NCBI RefSeq assembly: GCF_000007345.1
Contig: NC_003552.1
Span: 5,022,001 to 5,086,000 of the forward strand
Reading direction: 5' to 3'
DNA: 64,000 nucleotides
Source of the DNA: Methanosarcina acetivorans C2A
Lineage (GTDB): Archaea; Halobacteriota; Methanosarcinia; Methanosarcinales; Methanosarcinaceae
In this document: positions 1 to 9,006 of the stretch, piece by piece
Layout: the number at the start of each line of letters is the position of its first letter
Numbering within the stretch: the first letter of the stretch is position 1
Notes under the pieces: generated by a model
Databases searched by the model: none
Told to the model about the DNA's origin: nothing
What the model saw: the letters and a program-made list of their open reading frames with translations, nothing else
Made by a program: the position numbers and the translations under genes

Positions 1-1106
1 TTGACGGGATGATCGCAGGAATCATGGATGTAATAAAGCTCAAAGATCCTGTTGGGGAGACTCTTTCCACACTCGAGCTTGACAACGATCTGATCCTCTA
101 TCAGATTAGCTGCCCCATAGGCCTGATAGGAGTGATTTTTGAATCCCGGCCTGACGTTGTGCCTCAGGTAATGTCCCTCTGTCTGAAGAGCGGAAACGCA
201 ACCATTTTCAAAGGCGGAAGCGAAGCCAGAGAGTCGAACCGCACAATTTTCGAAATTCTTGTCAAAGCCATAGAATCCACCGAGGGAATGCCGAAAGGAG
301 CCTTCCAGCTAATGGAAACAAGAGAAGAGATCATGAGCCTTCTGAGCCTTGATGCGTATGTCGACCTCCTGATCCCCAGAGGCTCTAATGAGTTTGTCAA
401 GTTCATTCAGGACAATACAAAAATCCCGGTACTCGGGCACACAAGCGGGATTTGCCATATCTATGTAGATGAGTTTGCAGACCCGGATACTGCCTGGAAA
501 GTTTGTTTCGATGCCAAGGTCCAGTACCCTGCAGTATGCAACGCCATTGAAACCCTGCTGGTAAACCGCAAAATTGCGGAAGCTTTCCTGCCGAAAATGG
601 CAGAGATGTACATAAAAGCAGGAGTGGAACTGCGCTGTGACAAAGATAGCTATATCCTGCTCGCAGAAAAAGGGCTCTCTCCCCTCTCAAAGGCTACAGA
701 AGAGGACTGGAGCCTCGAATATAACGACCTTATCCTTTCGATAAAACTCGTAGATACTATAAAAGAAGCAATTGCCCACATAAACACCTTCGGCTCCCAC
801 CACACAGACGGGATAATAACGGAAAATGCTTCTCGGAGAAAAGAATTCATAGGGCTAGTTGACTCCTCAAGCGTAATGGTAAATGCCTCTACACGGTTTG
901 CGGACGGCTACCGCTACGGAAAAGGTGCCGAAGTAGGGATCAGTACGAATAAGATCCATTCCCGTGGACCTGTTGGCATGGAAGGGCTGCTGATTTACAA
1001 GTATATCCTTATGGGTAAAGGGCAAGTCGTTGCCGACTATGCAGGAGAAAACGCAAAACCCTATACTCACAGGAAGCTTGACCTTAAGTTTGCGGATGTG
1101 AATTAA
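1..1106 (+). CDS. proA: Glutamate-5-semialdehyde dehydrogenase (gamma-glutamyl phosphate reductase), 5'-truncated by window edge
   Basis: NADPH-dependent reduction of gamma-glutamyl phosphate to glutamate 5-semialdehyde, the second step of proline synthesis in the cytoplasm. The reading frame is open to the first base, and the residues before the first ATG (position 9) already belong to the family (DGMI...DPVG), so the true start lies upstream and roughly 80 N-terminal residues are missing. The catalytic cysteine is visible in VCNAIETLL, with family blocks GLIGVIFESRPDVVPQ and HTDGIITEN downstream. It is followed by proB and proC on the same strand, completing the three-step pathway. Identification is firm. 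Confidence 0.95.
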   Translation, partial: DGMIAGIMDVIKLKDPVGETLSTLELDNDLILYQISCPIGLIGVIFESRPDVVPQVMSLCLKSGNATIFKGGSEARESNRTIFEILVKAIESTEGMPKGAFQLMETREEIMSLLSLDAYVDLLIPRGSNEFVKFIQDNTKIPVLGHTSGICHIYVDEFADPDTAWKVCFDAKVQYPAVCNAIETLLVNRKIAEAFLPKMAEMYIKAGVELRCDKDSYILLAEKGLSPLSKATEEDWSLEYNDLILSIKLVDTIKEAIAHINTFGSHHTDGIITENASRRKEFIGLVDSSSVMVNASTRFADGYRYGKGAEVGISTNKIHSRGPVGMEGLLIYKYILMGKGQVVADYAGENAKPYTHRKLDLKFADVN

Positions 1107-1130
1107 CACATCCCTGAATATTTATGATAT

Positions 1131-1140
1131 GTTTATATAC
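1131..1140 (+). promoter_or_regulatory. Candidate TATA box upstream of proB
   Basis: An AT-rich TATA-like stretch (GTTTATATAC) lies in the 138-bp gap between proA and proB, about 105 bp before the proB start. It would give proB its own promoter with a leader of about 80 nt, although read-through from proA is equally possible. No transcript data support it. Confidence 0.35.
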
Positions 1141-1244
1141 TTGAATTGAAATACCAGCGCAGGTTAAGTGCAAAAACTGGAAATCCTGGCTGCGATCGAG
1201 ATTACTTGCAGCCATCTTCCAAATAACCTTCAGAGGCACTTCCA

Positions 1245-2402
1245 TTGACAGATAGAGAACAATTCTTCCGTGATGTTAATAAAATCGTTATTAAGATTGG
1301 AACTTCTTCGATAACCAGAAAGGGTTGCGACCACACTAAAGAAAACTGCAATATTGACCCTGCCTTTATGGAAAGCATCGCAGCTCAGGTCTACGAACTT
1401 CGAAAACATGGAAAAGAAGTAATTCTTGTAAGTTCGGGAGCAATAGGCGTGGGGCTTAACGAGCTGGGCATAGCCCCCAAACCCCGCGAGATCCCCATTA
1501 GGCAGGCAGCCGCAGCTGTTGGGCAGAGCATACTGATGCAGGACTGGAGCAGGGCTTTTTCCAAATACGGGATGAAGGTAGCCCAGATTCTTCTTACCTA
1601 TGAATTCTATTCCGATCGCGTAACCTACCTTAACCTGAGGAACAGCATTTCAACCCTTCTGGAGTATGAAGTCGTCCCGATAATAAACGAAAACGACTGT
1701 ACATGTACAAACGAGATTGAAGCAATCTTCGGGGACAATGACAAGCTCTCTGCAATGGTTGCAAGCAAAATTGATGCTGACCTCCTGATCATCCTTTCAG
1801 ACATTGACGGGCTCTTTGACAGGAACCCAAAGACGCACAGTGATGCAAAACTGCTGACCCTTATAAAAAAGATCACACCTGAAATCGAGAGCTACGGGGG
1901 AGACCCCACAAACTTCAAGGGTGTGGGGGGGATGCGAACCAAGATAAAAGCTGCAAAAATCTGCAGCATGGCAGGCTGCTATGTCGTAATCGCAAACAGT
2001 GAAATAGAGGATGTGGTTACTAAGATCCTTTCCGGAGAAGAGATCGGAACGCTCTTCCTTGCAGAGAGGCATATTCAGAAAAACCGCGCTCGCTGGATAA
2101 TTCTTGCCAGAGCCTCAGGGACTGTCCGCGTGGACGCCGGAGCAAAAGCTGCGGTGCTGGGAAAAAACAGCCTCCTTCCGGCAGGTATTGTGGATATTGA
2201 GGGAACTTTTGACAGGGGAGACGTCGTGAAGCTCGAATGTGAAGGCAAGGTCTTTGCAAAGGGAATCACGAACTACACTTCCAAAGAACTGATTAAAATC
2301 AAAGGAGCCCAGACAAATCAAATCGACAATATTCTGGGCTATAATAATTATGATAATGTAATTAAGAAAGAAAATATCGGTATACTGGAAGGGATAAACT
2401 AA
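1245..2402 (+). CDS. proB: Glutamate 5-kinase with C-terminal PUA domain
   Basis: ATP-dependent phosphorylation of glutamate to gamma-glutamyl phosphate, the first and normally feedback-regulated step of proline synthesis. The 385-residue protein has the amino-acid-kinase fold: N-terminal IVIKIGTSS, VSSGAIGVG, and NENDCTCTNEIEAIFGDND in the substrate and nucleotide sites. The C-terminal hundred residues (from about ARWIILARASGTVRVD) form a PUA domain. The start is a TTG; no in-frame ATG lies close upstream and the kinase motif begins about 13 residues in, so TTG is the best choice. It sits between proA and proC. Confidence 0.93.
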   Translation: MTDREQFFRDVNKIVIKIGTSSITRKGCDHTKENCNIDPAFMESIAAQVYELRKHGKEVILVSSGAIGVGLNELGIAPKPREIPIRQAAAAVGQSILMQDWSRAFSKYGMKVAQILLTYEFYSDRVTYLNLRNSISTLLEYEVVPIINENDCTCTNEIEAIFGDNDKLSAMVASKIDADLLIILSDIDGLFDRNPKTHSDAKLLTLIKKITPEIESYGGDPTNFKGVGGMRTKIKAAKICSMAGCYVVIANSEIEDVVTKILSGEEIGTLFLAERHIQKNRARWIILARASGTVRVDAGAKAAVLGKNSLLPAGIVDIEGTFDRGDVVKLECEGKVFAKGITNYTSKELIKIKGAQTNQIDNILGYNNYDNVIKKENIGILEGIN

Positions 2403-2675
2403 ATTCATCGGGCTCAGGAAAATTTTCCGAATCTCGTCTGATCCCGGAAAACAGTAATCTATCCAGAGAGTTCAACCGGGCTATTGAGTTTCCGAAACTT
2501 TAACAGGTAATATTGAGTTTCCAACTCTAACAGGATATGAATTTTCGAAACCTTAACAGGTAATAAATGCAGTTGTGCGTTGAAATTAGCATTCCGCAGA
2601 TGAGTTTCAAAAATAGTCCTTTTCAAATTTACAGTTAATATACAATCATTTTCTGGAAATAAGGAGATTTCGTAC

Positions 2676-3488
2676 ATGGAAAATCAAAAAATAGGATTTA
2701 TAGGGGCAGGAAAAATGGGCTCTGCTCTCATGCAGGGCACCATAAAAGCAGGAATCGTAACACCTGAAAATATAGGTGCAAGTGATGTATACGAGCCCTT
2801 TTTGAAAGACCTGCAGGCAAAACTGGGAATCCGGGTGTCAACCGACAACGCTGTTATCGTCCGAGAATCGGACATTCTTATCCTTGCAGTAAAGCCCCAG
2901 ACCCTGAGTTCGGTGCTTTCAAATCTGAAGAATGAAATCACTTCGGAAAAACTCGTGATCTCAATTGCTGCAGGAGTGCCCCTTTCCACATACGAGGACG
3001 CTCTCCTTGAAGGTACCAGGGTTGTGCGTGTAATGCCAAACATAGCAGCCACAGTTTCTGAAGCTGCTTCAGGGATTGCTCCCGGAAAGAATGCAACTCC
3101 TGAGGACCTGAAAGCTGCCCTCGAGATCTTTTCTGCAGTCGGCACAGCAGTCCAGGTGCCGGAGTCCCTGATGGATGCCGTTACAGGGCTTTCGGGCAGT
3201 GGACCTGCGTTTATTTTCCCGGTTATTGAAGCAATGGCTGACGGGGCTGTCCTTGAAGGGATGGATAGGAAAAGCGCCCTCACTCTTGCAGCCCAGACTG
3301 TGCTCGGAGCCGCAAAAATGGCGCTTGAAACAGGCATGCACCCCGGAGAACTCAAAGATATGGTCACATCTCCCGCCGGAACTACCATCCAGGGGATTCA
3401 CTCCCTTGAAGAAGCCGGAATCCGGGCTGCCTTTATGAATGCAGTAATAAGAGCAAGTGAACGCTCAAAGGAACTCGGAAAGAAATAA
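2676..3488 (+). CDS. proC: Pyrroline-5-carboxylate reductase
   Basis: Final step of proline synthesis: NAD(P)H reduction of 1-pyrroline-5-carboxylate to proline. The 270-residue length is normal. The N-terminal Rossmann motif is IGFIGAGKMGSAL, and the C-terminal dimerisation/active-site block contains LSGSGPAFIF and TSPAGTTIQGI. An ATG start follows an AAGGAGAT ribosome site. A 270-bp gap separates it from proB, so it may have its own promoter. Codon use is typical of the neighbouring core genes. Confidence 0.95.
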   Translation: MENQKIGFIGAGKMGSALMQGTIKAGIVTPENIGASDVYEPFLKDLQAKLGIRVSTDNAVIVRESDILILAVKPQTLSSVLSNLKNEITSEKLVISIAAGVPLSTYEDALLEGTRVVRVMPNIAATVSEAASGIAPGKNATPEDLKAALEIFSAVGTAVQVPESLMDAVTGLSGSGPAFIFPVIEAMADGAVLEGMDRKSALTLAAQTVLGAAKMALETGMHPGELKDMVTSPAGTTIQGIHSLEEAGIRAAFMNAVIRASERSKELGKK

Positions 3489-4332
3489 ATCCGATTCCTT
3501 CTCTTTACTTTTCTATCTCTTTACTTTTCTATCATTCATCCTTCTTTTTTAATTCGGCATCTTCATCAGAAAATTTCGAAACGTAAATTCATTCAGATAA
3601 AATTTGGTTTTAAGGCTTCGTTTTTGCCTTTTGACTTTACCCTGCCTTTGACTTTACTCTGCCTTTGACCCTGCTTTCGGCAGGTAACTTGTTTTTCTCG
3701 TAATATTTTTACTGATAGCGTTTTTGCTAGAAAACACATTATTCCTGATACTAGACATTATTGCAAAAACGGCTCATTGTTTATATATGTCGTGAGATTT
3801 GGGCCATATGTTAACCAGTTTCGAACCCGACATATATGCACATAATGTTTGAAAAACGCCATCATTATAAATACTTAAAATCTAATGTCGACCTGCCGAA
3901 TATAGGTTTGACTTTACTCTGCCTTTGACTTTACTCTGCCTTTGACTTTACTCTGCCTTTGACTTTATCCTGTTCATCTAGTTTAAGGATCTAGAAAAGA
4001 TAACGAATGTTAATGATAAATATGAGTAAATATTATATATCAGCGTATTCAATATTATTTTAGTCAAATAATTAAGCTGAACATGTAAGATTGGAGTCAA
4101 CGGGGGTCATACTTCATATCTCGTGTCCAGCTTTCAGTTGTGACAATATTCGAACTTGGAGTAGTCTATCCGTATTCTTCCCAGCTGCGAATTTATCTTC
4201 CAGCGACATTCGTCATCGAACTGAGAAATCACGATAGACGAAAAGTAAACGAAAAGCTGAGATAAACAGTAAAGATGAAAAAATTACAATAAATTATGGT
4301 GAAGCGGAGTTCCTGAACTTCTCCGTTCGCCA
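3489..4332. other. Gene-free AT-rich spacer after proC
   Basis: I find no convincing gene here. The spacer holds two clusters of a 17-bp tandem repeat (reported separately) and an imperfect inverted repeat around 3782-3838 built on TATATGTCG/CGACATATA. Both flanking genes (proC and peroxiredoxin) end into it. Confidence 0.6.
3630..3972 (+). repeat. 17-bp tandem repeat, two clusters (TTTGACTTTACTCTGCC)
   Basis: The unit TTTGACTTTACTCTGCC occurs about 2.5 times at 3630-3671 and nearly 4 times head to tail at 3907-3972, with single-base variants (ACCCTGCC, TATCCTG). The two clusters are in the same orientation, 235 bp apart. They lie outside any gene; function is unknown. Confidence 0.9.
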
Positions 4333-4366
4333 GGAGGAATCTCTTATGGGGGAAAGAGGTTCCTCC
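4333..4366 (-). terminator. Strong hairpin downstream of peroxiredoxin gene
   Basis: GGAGGAATCTCT (4333-4344) and AGAGGTTCCTCC (4355-4366) pair over 12 bp with one G-T wobble around a 10-nt loop. It lies about 85 bp past the peroxiredoxin stop and could end or stabilise that transcript. It also mimics a ribosome site followed by an ATG on the plus strand, which I consider coincidental. Confidence 0.5.
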
Positions 4367-4450
4367 CCAAATTGTTCTTTTATTTTCAGTCCCCGCGGAA
4401 ATTCATATCTCTGGGGAACTCTCATCAAAAAAAGTAAAATATTTTTTAGC

Positions 4451-5110
4451 TTATTTTTTGCTATCTTTTTTCAGGCAGAGGAACCAGTCAAGGCAACACT
4501 TTCCTTCCTCTTCCGTTCCAAGCCTTTCTTTTACGGCTTCCATTGAATTGGGAGGCGGAATGATAACATCGTCGCCGGGCTGCCAGTTAGCTGGGGTTGC
4601 AACTTTTTCGGCTGAATTCTTCTGCAGGGCAATTACGATTCTCTTGATTTCCTGCATATTCCTGCCAGTTGACTGCGGATAGTAGAGTATTGTCCTGATT
4701 TTGGCCTCGGGGTCTATGATGAATACGGCTCTTACAGCCTGTGTGGTCGAAGTTTTTGGCTGGAGCATACCATATTTTTTTGCTACCTCCATTTTCAGGT
4801 CTTCTATCACCGGGAATTTGACCTCGAGATTTTTCATTCCTTTGTATTCGATTTTCTCTTCGATCCGCCTAAGCCAGGCAATATGAGAAAATACGCTGTC
4901 TATGGAGAGTCCTATCAATTCAGTGTTCATTTCCCTGAACTCTTCCTGCATACTGGCAAAAGTCATGAATTCCGTAGTACATACGGGCGTGAAGTCTGCA
5001 GGGTGGCTGAACAGGATGACCCACTTTCCTTTATAATCCTCAGGGAAATTGATCATTCCCTGTGTGGTCACTGCGGTGAATGAAGGGGCATCATCTCCAA
5101 TGAGAGGCAT
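4451..5110 (-). CDS. Peroxiredoxin, archaeal Prx6-like subfamily with C-terminal cysteines
   Basis: Thiol peroxidase reducing H2O2 and organic peroxides, a cytoplasmic oxidative-stress enzyme in these anaerobes. The 219-residue protein carries the peroxidatic motif around Cys44 (HPADFTPVCTTEF) and the conserved arginine region TTQAVRAVF. The tail holds Cys205, Cys206 and Cys212 (KCCLDWFLC), so it can act as a 2-Cys enzyme although its fold is of the Prx6 type. The annotated ATG has no ribosome site nearby; the only AGGTGAG lies 33 nt upstream, just before an in-frame ATA ten codons earlier (see findings). Monocistronic, facing away from the next gene. Confidence 0.9.
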   Translation of the reverse strand: MPLIGDDAPSFTAVTTQGMINFPEDYKGKWVILFSHPADFTPVCTTEFMTFASMQEEFREMNTELIGLSIDSVFSHIAWLRRIEEKIEYKGMKNLEVKFPVIEDLKMEVAKKYGMLQPKTSTTQAVRAVFIIDPEAKIRTILYYPQSTGRNMQEIKRIVIALQKNSAEKVATPANWQPGDDVIIPPPNSMEAVKERLGTEEEGKCCLDWFLCLKKDSKK

Positions 5111-5437
5111 ACGTATCTGTTCGGATTCTGTTTCTGTTATGTTCTCACCTCATATTCTAGGATACAACAATTTTCCGTTATCGGAAGCACGATTTCAGGT
5201 TAATGGTATTAAATCCTGAAAAGCACTACTCATTCCCTTTAATCGTCCCCAAAAACTATCTAATTATTCACCCCATTGTTATATATCTCTTGCTGATAAC
5301 GGAAAAAATCCCCCCTTTTTGGAAATACTGTATTTATAACCCCTATTATAACCTCGCAACTCTTTTGAATAAGCCTCATGCTCTTTTTTGCCTGAAAAGC
5401 AATTTATGCAAGTAATTCCTTTTTGTATGGGGGTTAA

Positions 5438-6418
5438 ATGAGAGAGTTTTCTCGACCGAAGGTTGTTGTTAGCAGGTGCCTTGAGTTCGACCACTGCCGA
5501 TATAATGGAGATATGATAAGGAGTCATGTAGTGGCAAAGCTTAAGGAATATGTTGATTTCCTGCCGGTCTGTCCAGAAGTAGAGATCGGGCTTGGAGTTC
5601 CAAGAAACCCGGTAAGAATAGTCCTGGAGAGAAGCGAACACAGGCTTATTCAGCCTTCGAGCGGGAAGGATGTCACTGAGGATATGAAAACTTTCTGTAC
5701 TCGTTTCCTTGACTCTATAGAAAATGTGGACGGCTTCATCCTGAAATTCAGGTCTCCTTCCTGTGGGTTCAAGGACGTAAAGGTTTACCCGTCCGCAGAT
5801 GGAAAAGGAGTCGTTGGGAAAACTTCGGGATACTTCGGAGGTGCGGTTCTGGAAAGATACTCTTTCCTCCCTGTTGAAGATGAAGGCAGATTACGAAATT
5901 CCCGGATAAAAGAGCATTTCCTGACAAAACTTTTTATATTTGCAGCTTTTCGAGAAGTTAAGACTGAAGGTAGTATGAAGGATCTTATAGACTTCCACAC
6001 TGAGAACAAACTTCTTCTTATGGCTTACAGCCAGGCAGAGCTCCGTAAATTGGGAGAAATTGCCGCAAACAGAGAAGCTAAGCCTTTCAAAGAGCTGGCT
6101 TCCGGATATGAGATACACCTGTACAATGCTCTTTCCAGTGCCCCGAAATATACCTCAACAATCAATGTGTTGATGCATGTATTGGGGTATTTTTCAGATA
6201 AACTTTCGAGCCGCGAGAAGACCCTGTTTCTTGACTGGGTCCAGAAGTACAGGGAAGGAAAGGCTACCCTCTGTCCTGCAATAAATACAATCAGGTCATG
6301 GATCGTACGGTTTGAAAACGACTACCTTATGCATCAGACTTTTTTCGAACCGTATCCCGAAGATTTGATAGAATTGAATCCTGCAGAGTCTCACTTAAGA
6401 GAGGATCTCTGGAAATGA
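5438..6418 (+). CDS. DUF523-DUF1722 fusion protein (TudS-like thiouracil desulfurase family)
   Basis: The N-terminal half (about residues 8-150) is a DUF523 domain. Members of that family (TudS) bind a [4Fe-4S] cluster through three cysteines and desulfurate thiolated uracil; the matching cysteines here are Cys14 (VVVSRCLEF), Cys45 (LPVCPEVEIG) and Cys109 (RSPSCGF). The C-terminal half (about 195-315) is DUF1722, with blocks such as DFHTENKLLLMAYSQ. The two domains are commonly fused. A role in salvage or detoxification of thio-nucleotides is inferred from the family, not shown here. ATG start after GGGGGTT. It ends 26 bp before the next gene. Confidence 0.8.
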   Translation: MREFSRPKVVVSRCLEFDHCRYNGDMIRSHVVAKLKEYVDFLPVCPEVEIGLGVPRNPVRIVLERSEHRLIQPSSGKDVTEDMKTFCTRFLDSIENVDGFILKFRSPSCGFKDVKVYPSADGKGVVGKTSGYFGGAVLERYSFLPVEDEGRLRNSRIKEHFLTKLFIFAAFREVKTEGSMKDLIDFHTENKLLLMAYSQAELRKLGEIAANREAKPFKELASGYEIHLYNALSSAPKYTSTINVLMHVLGYFSDKLSSREKTLFLDWVQKYREGKATLCPAINTIRSWIVRFENDYLMHQTFFEPYPEDLIELNPAESHLREDLWK

Positions 6419-6444
6419 GGTTTGATTGAGTTATATCCGGGTGG

Positions 6445-7545
6445 GTGTTGATCATAAAAGCTAGAATTAAACTGATTTTTCTTTTCTTACTCGTTTATCT
6501 GGTCGGGATTTACTTCTTCTGGCCTTTTTCCGAGGGGTCCGGAGATTCTGGCGACAAAGGGATACAGAATAACCTGCAGGGAGTAGCGGATGAAAACCTT
6601 GAGCCTTCCAGCAGCCTAGTCTCGGAAGAAGCCGTAGCGCCAGGAAAATCTTCCCGAACTTACTCATGGAACTATGAAGGCTACAGGTGGAGCCTTAGTT
6701 TACTGCTTGACGACAAGCTATATGACGCTTATAAGTCAAGGACGCGCAAAAGGGAGTATGACCTTTTTGCTTCGGATCCCTATGACGACTGGCTGATCAA
6801 AAATATTGCAGATACCCTTCTTTCCCTTTCAAAAGAGTACGGGCTTGAAGAAAACAAGGTACCCGGACTTTGTGTTTCTTTTATCCAGTCCCTGAACTAC
6901 ACTTCGGACTTTGCAAGTTCAGGATATGACCAGTACCCCCGTTTCCCATATGAGACTCTCTATGATAACGGAGGAGACTGTGAGGACACCTCCATCCTTT
7001 CCGTAGCGATCCTGCAGGAGATGGGCTACGATGTCGTTCTCCTCGAACTCCCGGAGCATATGGCGCTCGGAATAAAGTGCGACCCTGAAACAGAAGGCAG
7101 GAGTTTTGAATATAAGAACAATCACTATTACTATCTGGAAACCACAGGAAGCAACTGGCAGATAGGGGAGATGCCTGAGGAATATAAGGATGAGCCCGTC
7201 CAGGTCATCCCTGTGTACAGAAGACCCCTTATTAACCTGGATTTTAGTGCTCAGTGCGAGTACTCGAAAAAAGGAGGATGGGTGGACGTTAATGTAACTC
7301 TCAGAAATGTGGGTTCCGAAATGGCTGAAAATACCACTATTTATGTAGCCCTTCAGGCTGATGATGAAAGTGTGATTTGGGACCAGGTAGAAAGCGATCC
7401 CGTAGATATAGAACCGGAAGAAGCTTACCAGTTTACTGCAACAGGGCTTAGAGTTCCCGGAGACAAGACTTTCAGGGTGTATGTGCGGGCTCTCGGGGAA
7501 AACCTGTTTAAGGAAGAGATAATGAGTGAATGGGTAAGTATCTGA
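6445..7545 (+). CDS. Membrane-anchored transglutaminase-like protein with C-terminal beta-sandwich
   Basis: Hypothetical 366-residue protein. Residues about 5-28 form one hydrophobic segment that should anchor or export it, followed by a low-complexity linker (30-70). The middle region has a transglutaminase/cysteine-protease-like core: NGGDCEDTS with Cys179, His205 in LPEHMALGIKC, and a YYYLETTG block that could supply the third residue. The last 110 residues look like a CARDB-type beta-sandwich (VDVNVTLRNVGSEMAENTT). Start is GTG 6445 or TTG 6448, directly after the preceding gene, so they may be co-transcribed. Substrate unknown; an extracytoplasmic peptidase or cross-linking role is inference. 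Confidence 0.7.
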   Translation: MLIIKARIKLIFLFLLVYLVGIYFFWPFSEGSGDSGDKGIQNNLQGVADENLEPSSSLVSEEAVAPGKSSRTYSWNYEGYRWSLSLLLDDKLYDAYKSRTRKREYDLFASDPYDDWLIKNIADTLLSLSKEYGLEENKVPGLCVSFIQSLNYTSDFASSGYDQYPRFPYETLYDNGGDCEDTSILSVAILQEMGYDVVLLELPEHMALGIKCDPETEGRSFEYKNNHYYYLETTGSNWQIGEMPEEYKDEPVQVIPVYRRPLINLDFSAQCEYSKKGGWVDVNVTLRNVGSEMAENTTIYVALQADDESVIWDQVESDPVDIEPEEAYQFTATGLRVPGDKTFRVYVRALGENLFKEEIMSEWVSI

Positions 7546-7600
7546 TAAAAAAGTCAGTCCTGATCAAAGAGAGATAAAAAATTCAGTTTGATTCAGAGAT

Positions 7601-7685
7601 TGAAAGAAAGCTCATTTTGAAAGAAAGCTCATTTTGAAAGAAAGCTCATTTTGAAAGAAAGCTCATTTTGAAAGAAAGCCCATTT
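7601..7685 (+). repeat. 17-bp tandem repeat, 5 copies (TGAAAGAAAGCTCATTT)
   Basis: Five contiguous copies of TGAAAGAAAGCTCATTT; the last has CC in place of CT. It sits in the 368-bp spacer between the transglutaminase-like gene and the PspC-domain gene. Nothing else is seen in that spacer apart from AT-rich sequence likely to hold the promoter of the downstream gene. Confidence 0.95.
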
Positions 7686-7913
7686 TAATTTAGAGAAATA
7701 AATACTCAGTCCAGATTCGGAGATTAAGTTTAAAACCTGAAATTTAGAGGGACTTCGGCAAACTCAGAAAAAAGAGAGTTCTTAAGGGAGTCATTTATAA
7801 ATCTCATATAGACAATTCATAATAAGGGAAAAAATCAGGAAAAACCCGGTATAATTAGAAAAAGAATATTTTTCAGGGAACTTAAAATGATTTCCTGAAC
7901 TAGAGGTAGTCAT

Positions 7914-8093
7914 ATGAAGAAACTATACAGATCAAAAAAGGACAGGATCATTGCCGGAGTATGTGGAGGCATAGGCGAATACCTTGATGTGGACCCTACG
8001 CTTATCCGGCTTTTATGGGTGCTCCTTGCTCTGGAAGGAATTGGAATACCTGGTTATATTATAGCCTGGATTATAATTCCCGAAGAGCCTTAA
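7914..8093 (+). CDS. PspC-domain micro-protein (59 aa)
   Basis: A 59-residue protein that is essentially one PspC domain: KKLYRSKKDRIIAGVCGGIG, then YLDVDPTLIRLLWVLLAL and a hydrophobic C-terminal helix ending PGYIIAWIIIPEEP. Family members are small membrane proteins linked to envelope-stress responses; in archaea their role is not established. ATG 7914 follows AGAGGTAGTCAT. Monocistronic; the IS1 element inserts 56 bp after the stop. Confidence 0.85.
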   Translation: MKKLYRSKKDRIIAGVCGGIGEYLDVDPTLIRLLWVLLALEGIGIPGYIIAWIIIPEEP

Positions 8094-8149
8094 AAATACC
8101 CGCTTTTGTAGTTGAATTCCCGAAAAACGTTCTGAACTAACTGCAAATT

Positions 8150-8888
8150 GGTATTGTTAATTAAATATAGATAACTCTTTATTTCTGTGTTTCATCAATA
8201 GAAGAACAGAGTACTTTAGCATTTCAAGACTCTTCGTATAACACTTTGTCTTTCGTCTCAACCTTGCCAGAAAGTGCCTTAATATGCCGTTATATCCTTC
8301 AACTGTATACGTTTCTGCTTTGGATTGAGTATGAATATTTTCAGGAATAAACTCTGCATATGCCCTCCAGTGATCAGTCATCACCTCTCCAATCTCTTTC
8401 TTCTTTAATTTTTCCCAGAGTAGTTGTCCAGTTTTCGTTCCTCTGCTACCAAAAGAGCAGTTGATGAACTTTTTCCCAACTCTATCAACAGCAATCCAGA
8501 TCCAGCAATATTTTTTTTGTTACCGATGTAAGTGTGCATCTCATCCAGTTCAACAATAGAGATCTCATTTTCGCTTTTTAGCTCCTCTATCTCCTGACCA
8601 AATTTCTTTATCCATTTTTGGACAGAAACATGACTTACCCCTAAAAATCGTCCTATTGAGCGAAATCCTAATCCTTCAAGATAAAGTTGCAAAGCCTGTC
8701 TCTTAACTAAAGGAGAACTAGCAGTTGATTTTAGCTCGACTGAATAGTTATATCCACAATCGTGGCATTTGTAGCGTTGACGTCCACAAACTATACCGTT
8801 TTTTGTGTGATTGGAACTTTTGCATCTTGGGCAGTTCATGCAGAAATATAGGTTTTCATAATATATAACTATAATTAACTACCAATGC
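8150..8888 (-). mobile_element. Complete IS1-family insertion sequence with 9-bp target duplication
   Basis: The 739-bp element is flanked by direct repeats CTGCAAATT at 8141-8149 and 8889-8897. Its ends are imperfect inverted repeats sharing ATTG and TTAATTA blocks. Size, target-duplication length and transposase type all fit the IS1 family. The transposase gene is on the minus strand. Intact target duplication suggests a simple, fairly recent insertion into a spacer without gene damage. Confidence 0.9.
8157..8839 (-). CDS. IS1-family transposase in two frames joined by a -1 shift at an A8 run
   Basis: The first frame (8839 down to about 8511) begins MNCPRCKSSNHTKNG with a C4 zinc finger, followed by a helix-turn-helix (FRSIGRFLGVSHVSVQKWI) and the first catalytic Asp in VELDEMHTYIGNKK. 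It then runs out of family sequence. Stepping back one base in the eight-A run (forward T8 at 8511-8518) gives the expected YCWIWIAVDRVGKKF and continues to the second Asp (MTDHWRAY) and the Glu (TYTVEGYNGILR). IS1 is known to use programmed -1 frameshifting, but the position here, after the first Asp, differs from classical insA/insB, so a disabling mutation is also possible. Confidence 0.8.
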
Positions 8889-9006
8889 CTGCAAATTTAA
8901 GTGCGCTTTAAATGTAAGCGCACTCTAAATGCAAGGTCTATTTCTGTTTCTGCAATTTCATTTCCGGGAATTTTTCGGATTACTGAGAGCTGCTGCTCCT
9001 TAATGT

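Noticed and set aside
2684-3388. 234-codon minus-strand open frame
   Set aside because: It is the antisense shadow of proC; composition follows proC codon positions.
4346-4546. Plus-strand open frame preceded by GGAGGAA, antisense to the peroxiredoxin 3' end
   Set aside because: The apparent ribosome site and start are the two arms and loop of a 12-bp hairpin; the product has no domain and overlaps a well-supported gene.
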